A stretch of DNA of 64,000 nt from Amycolatopsis regifaucium. Its GTDB lineage: Bacteria > Actinomycetota > Actinomycetes > Mycobacteriales > Pseudonocardiaceae. The notes under the pieces are model-generated. The model was not told the DNA's origin. It saw only the letters and a program-made list of their open reading frames with translations, and did not search any database. The translations under genes and the position numbers were made by a program. The DNA lies in the NCBI RefSeq assembly GCF_001613935.1, contig NZ_LQCI01000012.1, positions 186,001 through 250,000 of the forward strand, given 5' to 3'. Of this stretch, positions 33,710-42,230 are shown in pieces (the first letter of the stretch is position 1; each line of letters starts with the position of its first letter).

Positions 33710-34291
33710 GTGCTCCTCAGCGACCGTGACCTCCGTAAAGAGCTCGACGCCGGCCGTCTCGGTGTCGACCCGTTCGACCCGACGATGGTCCAGCCGTCGA
33801 GCATCGACGTGCGCCTCGACCGCTATTTCCGCGTGTTCGACAACAGCAAGTACACGCACATCGACCCGCAGCTCCAGCAGGACGAGCTGACGTCGCTGGT
33901 CGAGAAGGAGGGCGAAGACCCCTTCGTCCTCCACCCTGGCGAGTTCGTCCTCGGCTCCACCTTCGAGACCGTCACGCTCGCCGACGACCTCGCCGGGCGC
34001 CTGGAAGGCAAGTCGTCCCTCGGCCGCCTCGGTCTGCTCACGCACTCCACCGCAGGCTTCATCGACCCGGGCTTCTCGGGCCACATCACCCTCGAACTTT
34101 CGAACGTGGCCAACCTGCCGATCACGCTCTGGCCGGGGATGAAGATCGGCCAGCTCTGCATCTTCCGCCTGTCCAGTGCCGCGGAGTTCCCGTACGGCTC
34201 GAACGAGGCCGGCTCGCGCTACCAGGGGCAACGGGGGCCGACCCCGAGCCGCGCGTACAAGAACTTCCACCGCGTGGACACCTGGCGCTAA
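33710..34291 (+). CDS. dcd: dCTP deaminase
   Basis: 193 residues; converts dCTP to dUTP (and in actinobacteria usually on to dUMP) for thymidylate supply. Motifs: [49 protein letters not shown] (nucleotide-binding Ser/Arg) and [12 protein letters not shown] with the catalytic Glu. C-terminal [13 protein letters not shown] closes over the active site. GTG 33710 start, 13 bases after the DUF2236 stop. Confidence 0.95.
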   Translation: MLLSDRDLRKELDAGRLGVDPFDPTMVQPSSIDVRLDRYFRVFDNSKYTHIDPQLQQDELTSLVEKEGEDPFVLHPGEFVLGSTFETVTLADDLAGRLEGKSSLGRLGLLTHSTAGFIDPGFSGHITLELSNVANLPITLWPGMKIGQLCIFRLSSAAEFPYGSNEAGSRYQGQRGPTPSRAYKNFHRVDTWR

Positions 34292-34385
34292 GCGGCGGGG
34301 CCATGGCGACAGGGGCGATCACGAACGAGCGTCACCGCTGACCGGTATTACTACTTTCGGGGGTATTGCCGTAACCAATTCGTGA

Positions 34386-34399
34386 TAGTTTTCGGCCCC
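34386..34399 (+). promoter_or_regulatory. Extended -10 promoter of the CAP-domain gene (possibly leaderless)
   Basis: TGATAGTTT: TAGTTT at 34386-34391 with TG one base before it. Eight bases later comes GTG 34400, and there is no ribosome-binding sequence in front of that GTG, so a leaderless transcript beginning at or near it is likely. The -35 (TTGCCG at 34366) is spaced too close to be convincing. Confidence 0.4.
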
Positions 34400-35158
34400 G
34401 TGTCCCCCTATAGAACACGAAGCCGGTTACTTTTGGTTACGCTCAGCGTCCTGTTGGGCGGGATGATCGCCAGCGCGAGTTACCTCATGGTGACCGACCG
34501 GTTCCAGGGCACTGCGCTGAGTAACCTGTCTTTGAGCGTGCCCGACACGAAGGGCAGACCCGGCGACGCCCTCGCGAAGCCGCCCGCCTACTTCGGTCAG
34601 ACGTCCGCTCCGGCGCCGGGTGGGACCGCGCCCGGTACGTCCGCTCCGACGTCGTCTTCGGAAGCCCCCACGTCCTCCTCCGCCGCGCCGCCCAACTCGT
34701 CCTCGGCTCCGGCCGAGCCGCCCGCACAGACTTCCGAGGCGCCGAAGCCGACCCCCAGCAAGGCCCCGGAACCACCTCGCCCGCAGGACAGCTCGCTCGC
34801 CGCCCAGGTCATCGATCTCGTCAACGCCGAGCGCGCCGACGCGGGCTGCTCGCCGGTGAGCAACGAGTCGCACCTCGCCGGCGCGGCGCAGGGCCATAGC
34901 GACGACATGTCCGCCCGCGACTACTTCTCGCACACCACGCCGGAAGGCGTCACCTTCGACCAGCGCATCCGGGCCGCCGGCTACGACAAGCCCGGCGCCG
35001 AGAACATCGCCAAGGGCCAGTCGACGGCCGCGAAGGTGATGGACGCGTGGATGAACTCCGAGGGCCACCGCGCGAACATCCTCAACTGCAAGCTGAAGAA
35101 GATCGGCGTCGGCGTGAACACCAAGGGCATGTACTGGACGCAGAACTTCGGCTACTGA
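34400..35158 (+). CDS. Secreted CAP-domain (SCP/PR1-like) protein
   Basis: 252 residues. A signal anchor (LLLVTLSVLLGGMIASASYL) is followed by a Ser/Pro/Thr-rich linker (~65-135) and a CAP domain: AQVIDLVNAERADAGCSPV, HSDDMSARDYFSHTTPEG, AGYDKPGAENIAKGQ, VMDAWMNSEGHRANILN and GMYWTQNFGY. CAP His/Glu residues are present. Bacterial CAP proteins act outside the cell, functions mostly unknown. GTG 34400 chosen over GTG 34382 because of the -10 box between them. The 3' end overlaps the convergent cation exporter by 7 bases. Confidence 0.87.
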   Translation: MSPYRTRSRLLLVTLSVLLGGMIASASYLMVTDRFQGTALSNLSLSVPDTKGRPGDALAKPPAYFGQTSAPAPGGTAPGTSAPTSSSEAPTSSSAAPPNSSSAPAEPPAQTSEAPKPTPSKAPEPPRPQDSSLAAQVIDLVNAERADAGCSPVSNESHLAGAAQGHSDDMSARDYFSHTTPEGVTFDQRIRAAGYDKPGAENIAKGQSTAAKVMDAWMNSEGHRANILNCKLKKIGVGVNTKGMYWTQNFGY

Positions 35159-36147
35159 CCCTTGCCCCATTGTTCGGTGATGTCGCCGTAGCGGGCGAGT
35201 ACCGCCGCGCGCAGCTCGGGATCCGTGCGCGGTACCGGTTCGATGAACACCTCGGTGACGTCGCCGAACTCCGCCGTCAGCTCGGTCGCCAGCCGGACGC
35301 AGGCGCGTTCGAGGTCGGCCGCGCCCAGTGCGTCGTCGAAGTCGACGCGGGCGCAGACGAGCACCTGATCGGTGCCCATGAGCATGGTCTGCAGGTCGAC
35401 GACGGCCTCGATCTCGGACGCGGCCACCAGGTGGTCCCGCAGTGCGCGCACCAGCCTCGGATCCGCCTGCCTGCCGATCAGCAGCCCGCGGTTGGTGCGC
35501 CCGAGCACGTAGGCGACGAGTGCCAGCAGGACCCCGATCGCGATCGACGCCGCCCCGTCCCAGACGTGGGAGCCGGTGAGCTGGTGCAGGCCGATGCCGG
35601 CGAACGCGAGCAGCAGGCCGATCAGCGCGGCCGAGTCCTCGAACAGGACGGTCTTCGGCGCCGGGTCGTCGATCATCCGCAGGTAGACCGAGACTTTCTG
35701 GCTCGCTTGGGCGGCGTCGCGCCGCACCTGCCGCACGGCTTGGACCCACGAGACCGATTCGAGCACGAAGGCGATCGCGAGCACGATGTAGCCGACGATC
35801 GGGTCGGTCTGCTCGGTCTCCTCGCCGAACACCGTCGAGAAGCCTTCGTAGAGCGCGAACATCGCGCCGGAGGCGAAGATCGACACCGCCGCGAGCAGTG
35901 ACCAGAAGTACCGCTCCTTGCCGTAGCCGAACGGATGGACGCGGTCGGCGGGCCGGTCCGAGCGTTTCAGCGCGGTCAGCAGGAGGACTTCGGTGATCGT
36001 GTCGGCCACCGAGTGCGCGGCTTCCGAGAGCATCGCGCCGGAGCCGGTGATGATGCCGGCGATCAGTTTCAGCACCGCGATGGCGAGGTTGACCCCGCCA
36101 GCCAGCACTACGGTCAGGGTGCTTTCGCCACCGGGTTCTTCACTCAC
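35152..36147 (-). CDS. Cation diffusion facilitator family transporter
   Basis: 331 residues, about six membrane segments and a C-terminal metallochaperone-like domain. First metal half-site SEAAHSVADT (HxxxD). The second, in TM5, reads VLFEDSAALIGLL, i.e. E-D in place of the HxxxD of classical zinc exporters, as in the ZnT9-like branch. It exports Zn, Co, Ni or similar in exchange for protons; the altered site makes the metal uncertain. C-terminal domain: VDLQTMLMGTDQVLVCARVDFDD. GTG start. Confidence 0.88.
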   Translation of the reverse strand: MSEEPGGESTLTVVLAGGVNLAIAVLKLIAGIITGSGAMLSEAAHSVADTITEVLLLTALKRSDRPADRVHPFGYGKERYFWSLLAAVSIFASGAMFALYEGFSTVFGEETEQTDPIVGYIVLAIAFVLESVSWVQAVRQVRRDAAQASQKVSVYLRMIDDPAPKTVLFEDSAALIGLLLAFAGIGLHQLTGSHVWDGAASIAIGVLLALVAYVLGRTNRGLLIGRQADPRLVRALRDHLVAASEIEAVVDLQTMLMGTDQVLVCARVDFDDALGAADLERACVRLATELTAEFGDVTEVFIEPVPRTDPELRAAVLARYGDITEQWGKGQ

Positions 36148-36177
36148 CTTGCGTAGCGTAGTGCGACTGAGCCGATC

Positions 36178-36678
36178 TCACAGACGACGGAGGCCCTGCA
36201 GGACACGTTCCATCAAGGCGAGTGCCGGATGACCGTCGAATTCAGCTTGTGTTTCGTGAACGGTGACCAAACCGAGTTCGGCCATATCACCCAAAAGGAC
36301 CTTTGCAACGCCGAGTGGAACTCTTAGTGACGCGGCTACTTCGGCGACCGAAGTCGGCCGGTGGCACAAGGATCGGACCGAATGGAATTCGATGCTGAAC
36401 CCCGGCGCGTTCCATGGCGCGTCGTTACGGACGGAAATCATCGCTTCGATGGCGAAGTTCCGCTTGGACTGGGTGCGTCCGCCCGTGCGGACGTACGGGC
36501 GGACGCGCGTGCGTTGCCGCTGCTGCCGTGGGGGCCGCCGGGCGGCCGGGATGCTCGGAATGGTGGCTTCCTGGTCCATCCGGGCGAGTGCGGCGCGGGA
36601 TGGTTGACGAGGTGTCGACGAGCCCGGCATCGCGAGCCGATGTTCCTTGCCCGGACGGAGTTCGTGCCGGTTGCCCAT
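36178..36678 (-). CDS. DUF742 protein outside a conservon
   Basis: 166 residues. The C-terminal ~115 residues are DUF742: RVRPYVRTGGRTQSKRNFAIEAMI, then CHRPTSVAEVAASLRVPLGVAKVLLGDMAELGLVTVHE (winged-helix-like). DUF742 normally sits in 'conservon' operons with a histidine-kinase-like protein, a roadblock protein and a Ras-like GTPase; none is here. The basic N-terminus (~1-50) is extra. GAGGAAA before ATG 36678. A near-perfect DasR-type site (36793) lies upstream. Confidence 0.82.
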   Translation of the reverse strand: MGNRHELRPGKEHRLAMPGSSTPRQPSRAALARMDQEATIPSIPAARRPPRQQRQRTRVRPYVRTGGRTQSKRNFAIEAMISVRNDAPWNAPGFSIEFHSVRSLCHRPTSVAEVAASLRVPLGVAKVLLGDMAELGLVTVHETQAEFDGHPALALMERVLQGLRRL

Positions 36679-36792
36679 TGATTTCCTCGCCTCATTTCTG
36701 TGCCGCCGAAAGGAACCTCGCGGACGACAACGGCAACGAGGAAACGCCAGCTTATCGCCGCCGTGTACCGCCGAACGGGTAAGGGAACGGAA

Positions 36793-36804
36793 TGGTCTAG
36801 TCCA
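36793..36804. promoter_or_regulatory. DasR-like site (one mismatch) upstream of DUF742
   Basis: TGGTCTAGTCCA differs at one base from the DasR core TGGTCTAGACCA found perfectly at 50234. It lies 115 bases before the DUF742 start, between that gene and the etfD terminator. Confidence 0.4.
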
Positions 36805-36816
36805 GATAAAACAGGA

Positions 36817-36853
36817 GGGGCATTCTCTCGCATTATGTGCGAGAGAATGCCCC
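36817..36853 (-). terminator. Terminator of etfD
   Basis: Perfect 16-bp stem GGGGCATTCTCTCGCA (36817-36832) and complement (36838-36853), 5-base loop, beginning 16 bases after the etfD stop. On the minus strand it is followed shortly by a TTTTA run (36806-36811). Confidence 0.82.
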
Positions 36854-36869
36854 CATTGGCATGAACGTG

Positions 36870-39164
36870 CTACTTGTCTTCCTCGGGAAGTGGCGTACCG
36901 GTGGCCTTTTCGTCGGTGGGCACGTCGGCCTCGCCGTCGAGTTCGGCATCCGAGACGCCGTCGAGCGAAGGAGCTCCGGCCGGGACCAGCTGCGGCTCCG
37001 GCTTCCGCTTGACCGCGGTCAGGAGGAGCTGGGCGACGTCGACGACTTCGACCTTCTCGCTCGCCTGACCGTCGCTCTGGCGCGCGGTGACGCCGTCGGT
37101 GAGCATCACGCGGCAGAACGGGCAGCCGGTCGCGATCTTCGACGGTGCGGTGCCGAGCGCCTCGTCCACGCGTTCGACGTTGATCCGCTTGCCGATCTTC
37201 TCTTCCATCCACATCCGCGCGCCACCGGCGCCACAGCACATCGAGCGGTCGCCGTGGCGCGGCATCTCCCGCAGCTGTGCGCCCGAAGCGCCGACGAGCT
37301 CACGCGGAGCGTCGTAGACCTTGTTGTGGCGGCCCAGGTAGCAGGGGTCGTGGTAGGTGACGTCCTCGGCGACGGGGGCAACCGGGGTCAGGTGCTTCTC
37401 CCGCACGAGGCGGTTGAGCAGCTGCGTGTGGTGCACGACGTCGAACTGGCCGCCCAGTTCCGGGTACTCGTTCGCGAGTGTGTTGAAGCAGTGGGCACAG
37501 GTGACGACCACCTTGCGCTCCTTGCGTTCGCGGCCCTCGAACACCGAGTTCAGGATCTCGACGTTCTGCTGCGCGAGCATCTGGAACAGGAACTCGTTAC
37601 CCGCGCGGCGGGCCGGGTCACCCGTGCAGGACTCCTCGGAGCCGAGCACCGTGTACTTCACGCCCGCGATGTGCAGCAGCTCCGCGACGGCGCGCGTGGT
37701 CTTCTTCGCGCGGTCCTCGAACGCGCCGGCGCAGCCGACCCAGAAGAGGTATTCGGTGTCGCCCAGGTCGCCGTCGAACACCGGCACCTCGAAGTCCAGG
37801 TCCTCGGTCCAGGCGAGCCGGTCCTTGGCGTTCTGGCCCCACGGGTTGCCCTTGTTCTCCAGGTTCTTGAACATCCCGTTGAGCTCGCTGGGGAACGAGG
37901 ACTCGATCATCACCTGGTAGCGGCGCATGTCGACGATGTGGTCGACGTGCTCGATGTCCACCGGGCACTGCTCGACGCAAGCGCCGCAGGAGGTGCAGGA
38001 CCACAGCACGTCGGGGTCGATGACGCCGCCGTCGTCACCGATGAGGGCTTTCTGGGACTCCGCGATGGCGAGGACGTCGATGCCGGCATACATGTCGTCC
38101 CCGGACAAGCCGACCTCGTCACCGGCCATGTCGCGCTTGCCGCCCGCGAGCAGGTACGGCGCCTTCGCGTAGGCGTGGTCCCGAAGCTGCGTGATGAGCA
38201 GCTTCGGCGAAAGCGGCTTACCGGTGTTCCACGCCGGGCACTGCGACTGGCAGCGGCCGCATTCGGTACAGGTCGAGAAGTCGAGCCAGCCCTTCCAGCT
38301 GAAGTCCTCGATCTTGCCGACGCCGAAGGTGTCCTCGTCCGGGTCCGCCTCTTCGAGGTCGAGCACCTTGCCGTTGCTCATCATCGGCTTGAGCGCGCCG
38401 AGCGCGACGCCGCCGTCGGCCTCGCGCTTGAAGTAGATGTTGAAGAAGGCGCTGAAGCGGTGCCAGGCGATGCCCATCGTCATCGTGCGCGCGATGACGA
38501 ACAGCCAGATGGTGGCGCTCATCAGCTTGACGAACGCGAAGACCGACACCAGGTTCGGGCTGGCGGGCAGCAGCTCGCCGATCGGGTGCGAGACGAACGC
38601 GGCCCAGACCGGGGTCTCGTGGACGTTCATCGCGGACTTCGCGGCGCGGACGCCGATGATGCCGATGCCCTCGATGAGCACGACGGCCTCGATGAAGTAC
38701 GCCCACTTGAAGTTGGAACCCTGGAAGCGGGACTGCCGGTCGGCGCGACGCGGGTGGTTCTTCTGGCGGATGCCGATCAACACCAGGGCGCCGACGATGG
38801 TGCCCACCCCGAGCAGCTCCATGAGCAGCTGGAACAGCGACCAGTCGTCGAGGATGGGCCAGCCCCACGTGGGGACGAAGACTTCGCCGTAGGCCTCGAA
38901 CAGGGCGAGCGACCCGAGCAGGAAGCCCCACATGACCAGCCAGTGCGCGGCGCCGACGCTGCGGATCTTGTTCATGCGGGTGTGCGCGGCGAATTCCTTG
39001 ATCAAGGTCTTCAGCCGCGGCATGAACGGGCCGTTGCGGGTCGAGTCCGGCTGACCGAGGCGGATCACCCGCACGAAGCGGGCGATGGTCGCGAAGAACA
39101 TTCCCCAGGCGACGACGCCGAGCAGGACCGAGATCCCGCCGAGCGTCAGCTGTACAGCGCCCAT
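36870..39164 (-). CDS. etfD: Membrane iron-sulfur oxidoreductase EtfD (ETF:quinone route)
   Basis: 764 residues, matching mycobacterial EtfD (Rv0338c), which re-oxidises electron-transfer flavoprotein during beta-oxidation and feeds the quinone pool. The N-terminal ~230 residues hold about five to six membrane helices (VQLTLGGISVLLGVVAWGMF first). Then two 4Fe-4S clusters, CTECGRCQSQCP and CTSCGACVEQCP, and two CCG domains with VTCAHCFNTL and SMCCGAGGARMW. The C-terminal ~60 residues are acidic. It pairs functionally with FadE5 (21716). A divergent SMR/TetR unit lies upstream and a clear terminator downstream. Confidence 0.92.
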   Translation of the reverse strand: MGAVQLTLGGISVLLGVVAWGMFFATIARFVRVIRLGQPDSTRNGPFMPRLKTLIKEFAAHTRMNKIRSVGAAHWLVMWGFLLGSLALFEAYGEVFVPTWGWPILDDWSLFQLLMELLGVGTIVGALVLIGIRQKNHPRRADRQSRFQGSNFKWAYFIEAVVLIEGIGIIGVRAAKSAMNVHETPVWAAFVSHPIGELLPASPNLVSVFAFVKLMSATIWLFVIARTMTMGIAWHRFSAFFNIYFKREADGGVALGALKPMMSNGKVLDLEEADPDEDTFGVGKIEDFSWKGWLDFSTCTECGRCQSQCPAWNTGKPLSPKLLITQLRDHAYAKAPYLLAGGKRDMAGDEVGLSGDDMYAGIDVLAIAESQKALIGDDGGVIDPDVLWSCTSCGACVEQCPVDIEHVDHIVDMRRYQVMIESSFPSELNGMFKNLENKGNPWGQNAKDRLAWTEDLDFEVPVFDGDLGDTEYLFWVGCAGAFEDRAKKTTRAVAELLHIAGVKYTVLGSEESCTGDPARRAGNEFLFQMLAQQNVEILNSVFEGRERKERKVVVTCAHCFNTLANEYPELGGQFDVVHHTQLLNRLVREKHLTPVAPVAEDVTYHDPCYLGRHNKVYDAPRELVGASGAQLREMPRHGDRSMCCGAGGARMWMEEKIGKRINVERVDEALGTAPSKIATGCPFCRVMLTDGVTARQSDGQASEKVEVVDVAQLLLTAVKRKPEPQLVPAGAPSLDGVSDAELDGEADVPTDEKATGTPLPEEDK

Positions 39165-39281
39165 CGTCGGGTGCCTTTCGTCCGAGTGAAGCGTGTGGTG
39201 GTTCGGGCAGACTAATGCTTCTTACTGATGGGTAACCCACTGACCGCGCCCAAGTCCCACCGATGTGGTGTACACCTCTCT

Positions 39282-39310
39282 TTGTTTTAAGACGATCGTC
39301 CAGGTAGTTT
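39282..39310 (+). promoter_or_regulatory. Promoter with TetR-type operator in the spacer (SMR-TetR operon)
   Basis: -35 TTGTTT (39282-39287), 17-base spacer, -10 TAGTTT (39305-39310). The palindrome GACGATCGTC (39291-39300) fills the spacer, so a bound repressor would block polymerase. The -10 ends 7 bases before ATG 39318 and there is no ribosome site, so the mRNA is probably leaderless. The regulator would be the TetR protein of the same operon. Confidence 0.65.
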
Positions 39311-39317
39311 TTGTGAC

Positions 39318-39644
39318 ATGAGTGCGTACCTACTCCTCGCTTTGGCCATCGCCGCAGAGGTAACCGCGACGGTGTCGTTGAAACTTTCCGAGGGGTTCAG
39401 CAAGGTGGGCCCGTCGATCGTCGTGGTCGCCGGATACGTCATCGCGTTCGTGGCGCTCGCGTACGTTCTGAAGGCGGGCGTGCCGGTGAGCGTGGCTTAC
39501 GCGATCTGGGCCGCGGCCGGTGTCGCGCTGGTGGCGGCCGTCGGCATCGTCTTCTTCAAAGAGCCGGTCAACCTCGCGGTGCTCAGTGGACTGGCGCTGG
39601 TGATCGGCGGGGTCGTGTTGATCGAGGCGGGGAGCGCGCACTAA
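39318..39644 (+). CDS. Small multidrug resistance (SMR) efflux protein
   Basis: 108 residues, four membrane helices, EmrE/Qac type. YLLLALAIAAEVTATVSLKLSEGFSK contains the essential membrane Glu (AAEVTAT, Glu ~14) that binds drug and protons; AYAIWAAAGVALVAAVGIVFFKEP is the third helix region. It exports cationic drugs as a dimer. Expression is probably controlled by the TetR gene that begins at the next base after the stop. Confidence 0.93.
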   Translation: MSAYLLLALAIAAEVTATVSLKLSEGFSKVGPSIVVVAGYVIAFVALAYVLKAGVPVSVAYAIWAAAGVALVAAVGIVFFKEPVNLAVLSGLALVIGGVVLIEAGSAH

Positions 39645-40205
39645 GTGAAGATCCAGGTCGACGGCCGGAAGGCGCGGGGCGAGAAGCGGCGCGAGGAGAT
39701 CATCGCGGCCGCGCTGCGGGTGATCGAGCGGGACGGCGTCGCCGGGGTCACCCATCGGACGGTCGCCGCCGAGGCGGGCGTGCCGACCGCTTCGACGACC
39801 TATCACTTCTCCAGCCTTGACGACCTGCTGATCGCGACCCTCATCTCGTGCGCGAGGGATATGGCGACCGAGGTCTACTGGATGATCGACAGGGCCCGCT
39901 CGCGCGGCAGCCGCGGCGCGGAAGAGGTCGCCGGACTGCTCGCGCAGGCGCTGGGTCCCCAGCGCGGGCGGACGATGGCGGAGTACGAGCTGTACCTGCT
40001 CGCCGCGCGGAAACCCGAGCTGCGGCCCGCCGCGCGGCGCTGGCTGGACGTGCTGACCTCGATGGTCCGGCACGACGACGAGGTCGCGTTCCGGGTCTTC
40101 CTCGCCGGTATCGACGGGCTGCTGATCCAGGGCCTCATCGACGACGAGCCGCCGTCCGCGGAGGAGCTCCGGCCGGTGGTGGATTACCTGCTGAAACCCC
40201 GTTGA
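39645..40205 (+). CDS. TetR-family repressor of the SMR operon
   Basis: 186 residues. N-terminal HTH: RREEIIAAALRVIERDGVAG, then VTHRTVAAEAGVPTASTTYHF, with the tail residues STTYHFSS typical of the family. C-terminal ligand domain resembles TetR_C groups of efflux repressors. GTG start immediately after the SMR stop. The likely target is GACGATCGTC at 39291. Confidence 0.9.
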   Translation: MKIQVDGRKARGEKRREEIIAAALRVIERDGVAGVTHRTVAAEAGVPTASTTYHFSSLDDLLIATLISCARDMATEVYWMIDRARSRGSRGAEEVAGLLAQALGPQRGRTMAEYELYLLAARKPELRPAARRWLDVLTSMVRHDDEVAFRVFLAGIDGLLIQGLIDDEPPSAEELRPVVDYLLKPR

Positions 40206-40227
40206 CCAGCCGGGTAATTTTCGGATC

Positions 40228-40662
40228 ATGCGGACTGTCGGTGCTTGCGAACTGGACGACGACCCGGCGCGGGTGGACCTCGAAGTGGTGTGGAAGTTCC
40301 TCTCCACCAGTGCGTACTGGGGCAAGTGGCGCGACCGGGAGATGATCGAGAAGGTCGTCAGGAACGCGTGGCGTGTCGTCGGCGCGTACGAGACTTCGAC
40401 CGGCCGTATGGTCGGCTTCGCGCGGGCCTTCTCGGACACCGTCGGCAGCGCCTATCTCGCGGACGTCTTCGTCGTCGAGGAAGCGCGCGGCGCCGGGCTC
40501 GGCAAGGAGCTGGTGCGGGAGATGATCGACAACGGGCCGGGCGCCGAGTTCCGGTGGATGCTGCACACCGCCGACGCGCACGAGCTGTACCGCCCGTTCG
40601 GCTTCGGTGATCCGGCGGACGGCCAGTACATGGAGCGGCCGCGGCCCGGTGGACGGGTCTAG
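40228..40662 (+). CDS. GNAT-family N-acetyltransferase
   Basis: 144 residues of the short GNAT group: VWKFLSTSAYWGKWRDREMIEKV, LADVFVVEEARGAGLGKELVREM (acetyl-CoA loop RGAGLG), and HELYRPFGFGDPADGQYMER. Proteins of this outline act on small amines or are unassigned. The 23-bp palindrome at 40675 follows. Confidence 0.87.
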   Translation: MRTVGACELDDDPARVDLEVVWKFLSTSAYWGKWRDREMIEKVVRNAWRVVGAYETSTGRMVGFARAFSDTVGSAYLADVFVVEEARGAGLGKELVREMIDNGPGAEFRWMLHTADAHELYRPFGFGDPADGQYMERPRPGGRV

Positions 40663-40674
40663 AGCGGGCAGATG

Positions 40675-40727
40675 TCCGTGAAGGCCTCCTTCCCTACTTT
40701 GAGCGTAGGGAAGGAGGCCTTCACGGA
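40675..40727. repeat. Nested palindrome between GNAT and PEBP genes
   Basis: Perfect 23-bp arms 40675-40697 (TCCGTGAAGGCCTCCTTCCC...) and 40705-40727 with a 7-base loop. Lies between convergent genes, so it probably stops transcription both ways. Same design as 5043, 28824 and 57830: a TGAA start, a G/C core and a TTC end within each arm. Confidence 0.85.
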
Positions 40728-40734
40728 AAGCCGT

Positions 40735-41274
40735 TCAGTCCTTGTTTTCGTGAAGGGCCGTCAGGGTGGCTCGAGCGATCGCGTGGCTGAAGAGGTTGAA
40801 GCCCAGGAAGGCCGGCGTAGCGTCTTCGCCGACTTCCAGCTTCTCGACGTCGACAGCGTGCACCGCGAAGATGTACCGGTGCGGACCGTGTCCGGGCGGC
40901 GGGGCGGCCCCGAGGAATTGCTTCACGCCGCCGTCCCCCTTCAGGGTGACAGCGCCCTCCGGCAGGCCGGACCCCGCCTCGTCGCCCGCGTTCGCCGCCA
41001 GCGCGGTCACCGAAGCGGGGATGTTGAACACCGCCCAATGCCAGAACCCACTCGCCGTCGGGGCGTCCGGGTCGTAGCAGGTCACGGCGAAGCTCTTGGT
41101 CTCCGCGGGGAAGCCTTCCCAGGACAGCTGCGGGGACCGGTCTTCGCCGCCCGCGCCGAAGATCCCGGACAGCTGCGGCGTCGGCAGGAAGCCGCCTTGC
41201 TCGATGTCGTTGCTGCTCAAGGTGAAGGCAGGCAGATCGGGCAGGAAGTCGTACGGATCGGGTGCCTGCGGCAT
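40735..41274 (-). CDS. YbhB/YbcL-family PEBP protein (Raf-kinase-inhibitor-like)
   Basis: 179 residues of the bacterial phosphatidylethanolamine-binding family. The anion-binding pocket is visible: [31 protein letters not shown] and [13 protein letters not shown] (DPDAP and GxHRY are diagnostic). No signal peptide; ligand and role unknown. A slightly long N-terminus is shared with other actinobacteria. Confidence 0.92.
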   Translation of the reverse strand: MPQAPDPYDFLPDLPAFTLSSNDIEQGGFLPTPQLSGIFGAGGEDRSPQLSWEGFPAETKSFAVTCYDPDAPTASGFWHWAVFNIPASVTALAANAGDEAGSGLPEGAVTLKGDGGVKQFLGAAPPPGHGPHRYIFAVHAVDVEKLEVGEDATPAFLGFNLFSHAIARATLTALHENKD

Positions 41275-41435
41275 GCGTCCTCCTGGTCGTGGAACCGATG
41301 ACCGGACCAGGTTATGACCCCGAGGACCCCGGTGCGGGATCAGGGACGATTCCGGGGGTTACCCCTATGTCCTTCCCGGCACGTGGCCCTTAGCGTCGAG
41401 GCACACGAAAACCTGCTCTGGAGGGACTCAAGACC

Positions 41436-42203
41436 ATGGCGCGCCCACTCCTCGCAATCGGAGGCATCGCCTTGATCGGCGTCGGTGTCCTCACCGGCCT
41501 CGGCTGGTGGTGGCCGTCCGACGCGGAGGCGACCGCCGAGCTGCCCCAGTCGATCAAGAGCGTCCGGGTCGAGAACGACGAAGGCGCCGTCAAGATCCGC
41601 ACGGGCAGCGGGCCGACGAAGGTGCACCAGGAGTTCTCGTACCGTTGGAACAAGCCGGGCGACGCCTACCGCGTGGAGGGCGACACCCTCGTCCTCGCCG
41701 GCTGCGGCACCAGCTGCGAGGTCCGCTACGACGTGATCGTCCCCGCGGGGGTCCCGGTCACCGGACGGGTCGACTCCGGTGCGGTGGAGATCGCCGGAGT
41801 GTCTACTGTGGACATCACGGTCGACTCCGGCCGCGTCGAGGTGAGCGACGTCGCGGGCCCGGTGAAGGTCAAGGCCGACTCCGGTCGCGTCGAGCTGAAG
41901 AACCTCGGGCAGGACGTCACCGTCGACGCGAGTTCCGGTTCGATCAAGGGGGAACGGCTCGGCGGCAACGTCGAAGCGCGGGCGAACAGCGGCCGGATCG
42001 AACTCGAACTGGTCAAGGCCGCGAACATCACGGCGCGCAGTGACAGCGGTTCGATCGAGGTCACCGTGCCTTCCGGCGAGTACAACGTCAGCGGCACCAC
42101 CGACAGCGGCAGCCGCGACATCGGCGTGAACCAGTCCGGTTCGGCCACGCACAAGCTCGATCTCACTACCGACAGCGGAAGCGTCAAGGTCAACGCGGCC
42201 TGA
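41436..42203 (+). CDS. DUF4097 beta-strand-repeat protein, membrane anchored
   Basis: 255 residues. An N-terminal membrane segment (LLAIGGIALIGVGVLTGLGWW) is followed by ~200 residues of short beta repeats of the form VxVDSGxVEIxxV: GRVDSGAVEIAGV, DITVDSGRVEVSDV, KVKADSGRVELKNL, ARSDSGSIEVTV, DLTTDSGSVKVNA. One Cys pair (GCGTSCEV) sits at ~90. DUF4097 proteins form outer-surface beta-solenoids in actinobacteria; role unknown. First of three genes with the 42231 paralogue and a secreted peptidase. Confidence 0.88.
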   Translation: MARPLLAIGGIALIGVGVLTGLGWWWPSDAEATAELPQSIKSVRVENDEGAVKIRTGSGPTKVHQEFSYRWNKPGDAYRVEGDTLVLAGCGTSCEVRYDVIVPAGVPVTGRVDSGAVEIAGVSTVDITVDSGRVEVSDVAGPVKVKADSGRVELKNLGQDVTVDASSGSIKGERLGGNVEARANSGRIELELVKAANITARSDSGSIEVTVPSGEYNVSGTTDSGSRDIGVNQSGSATHKLDLTTDSGSVKVNAA

Positions 42204-42230
42204 CGGACTTATCGGGGGAAACACTTTCTC

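Noticed and set aside
36837-39215. 792-codon frame on the plus strand
   Set aside because: Antisense to etfD, whose iron-sulfur motifs are clear.
40655-40668. GGGTCTAGAGC as a DasR site
   Set aside because: Only the central TCTAGA matches; the outer bases do not.
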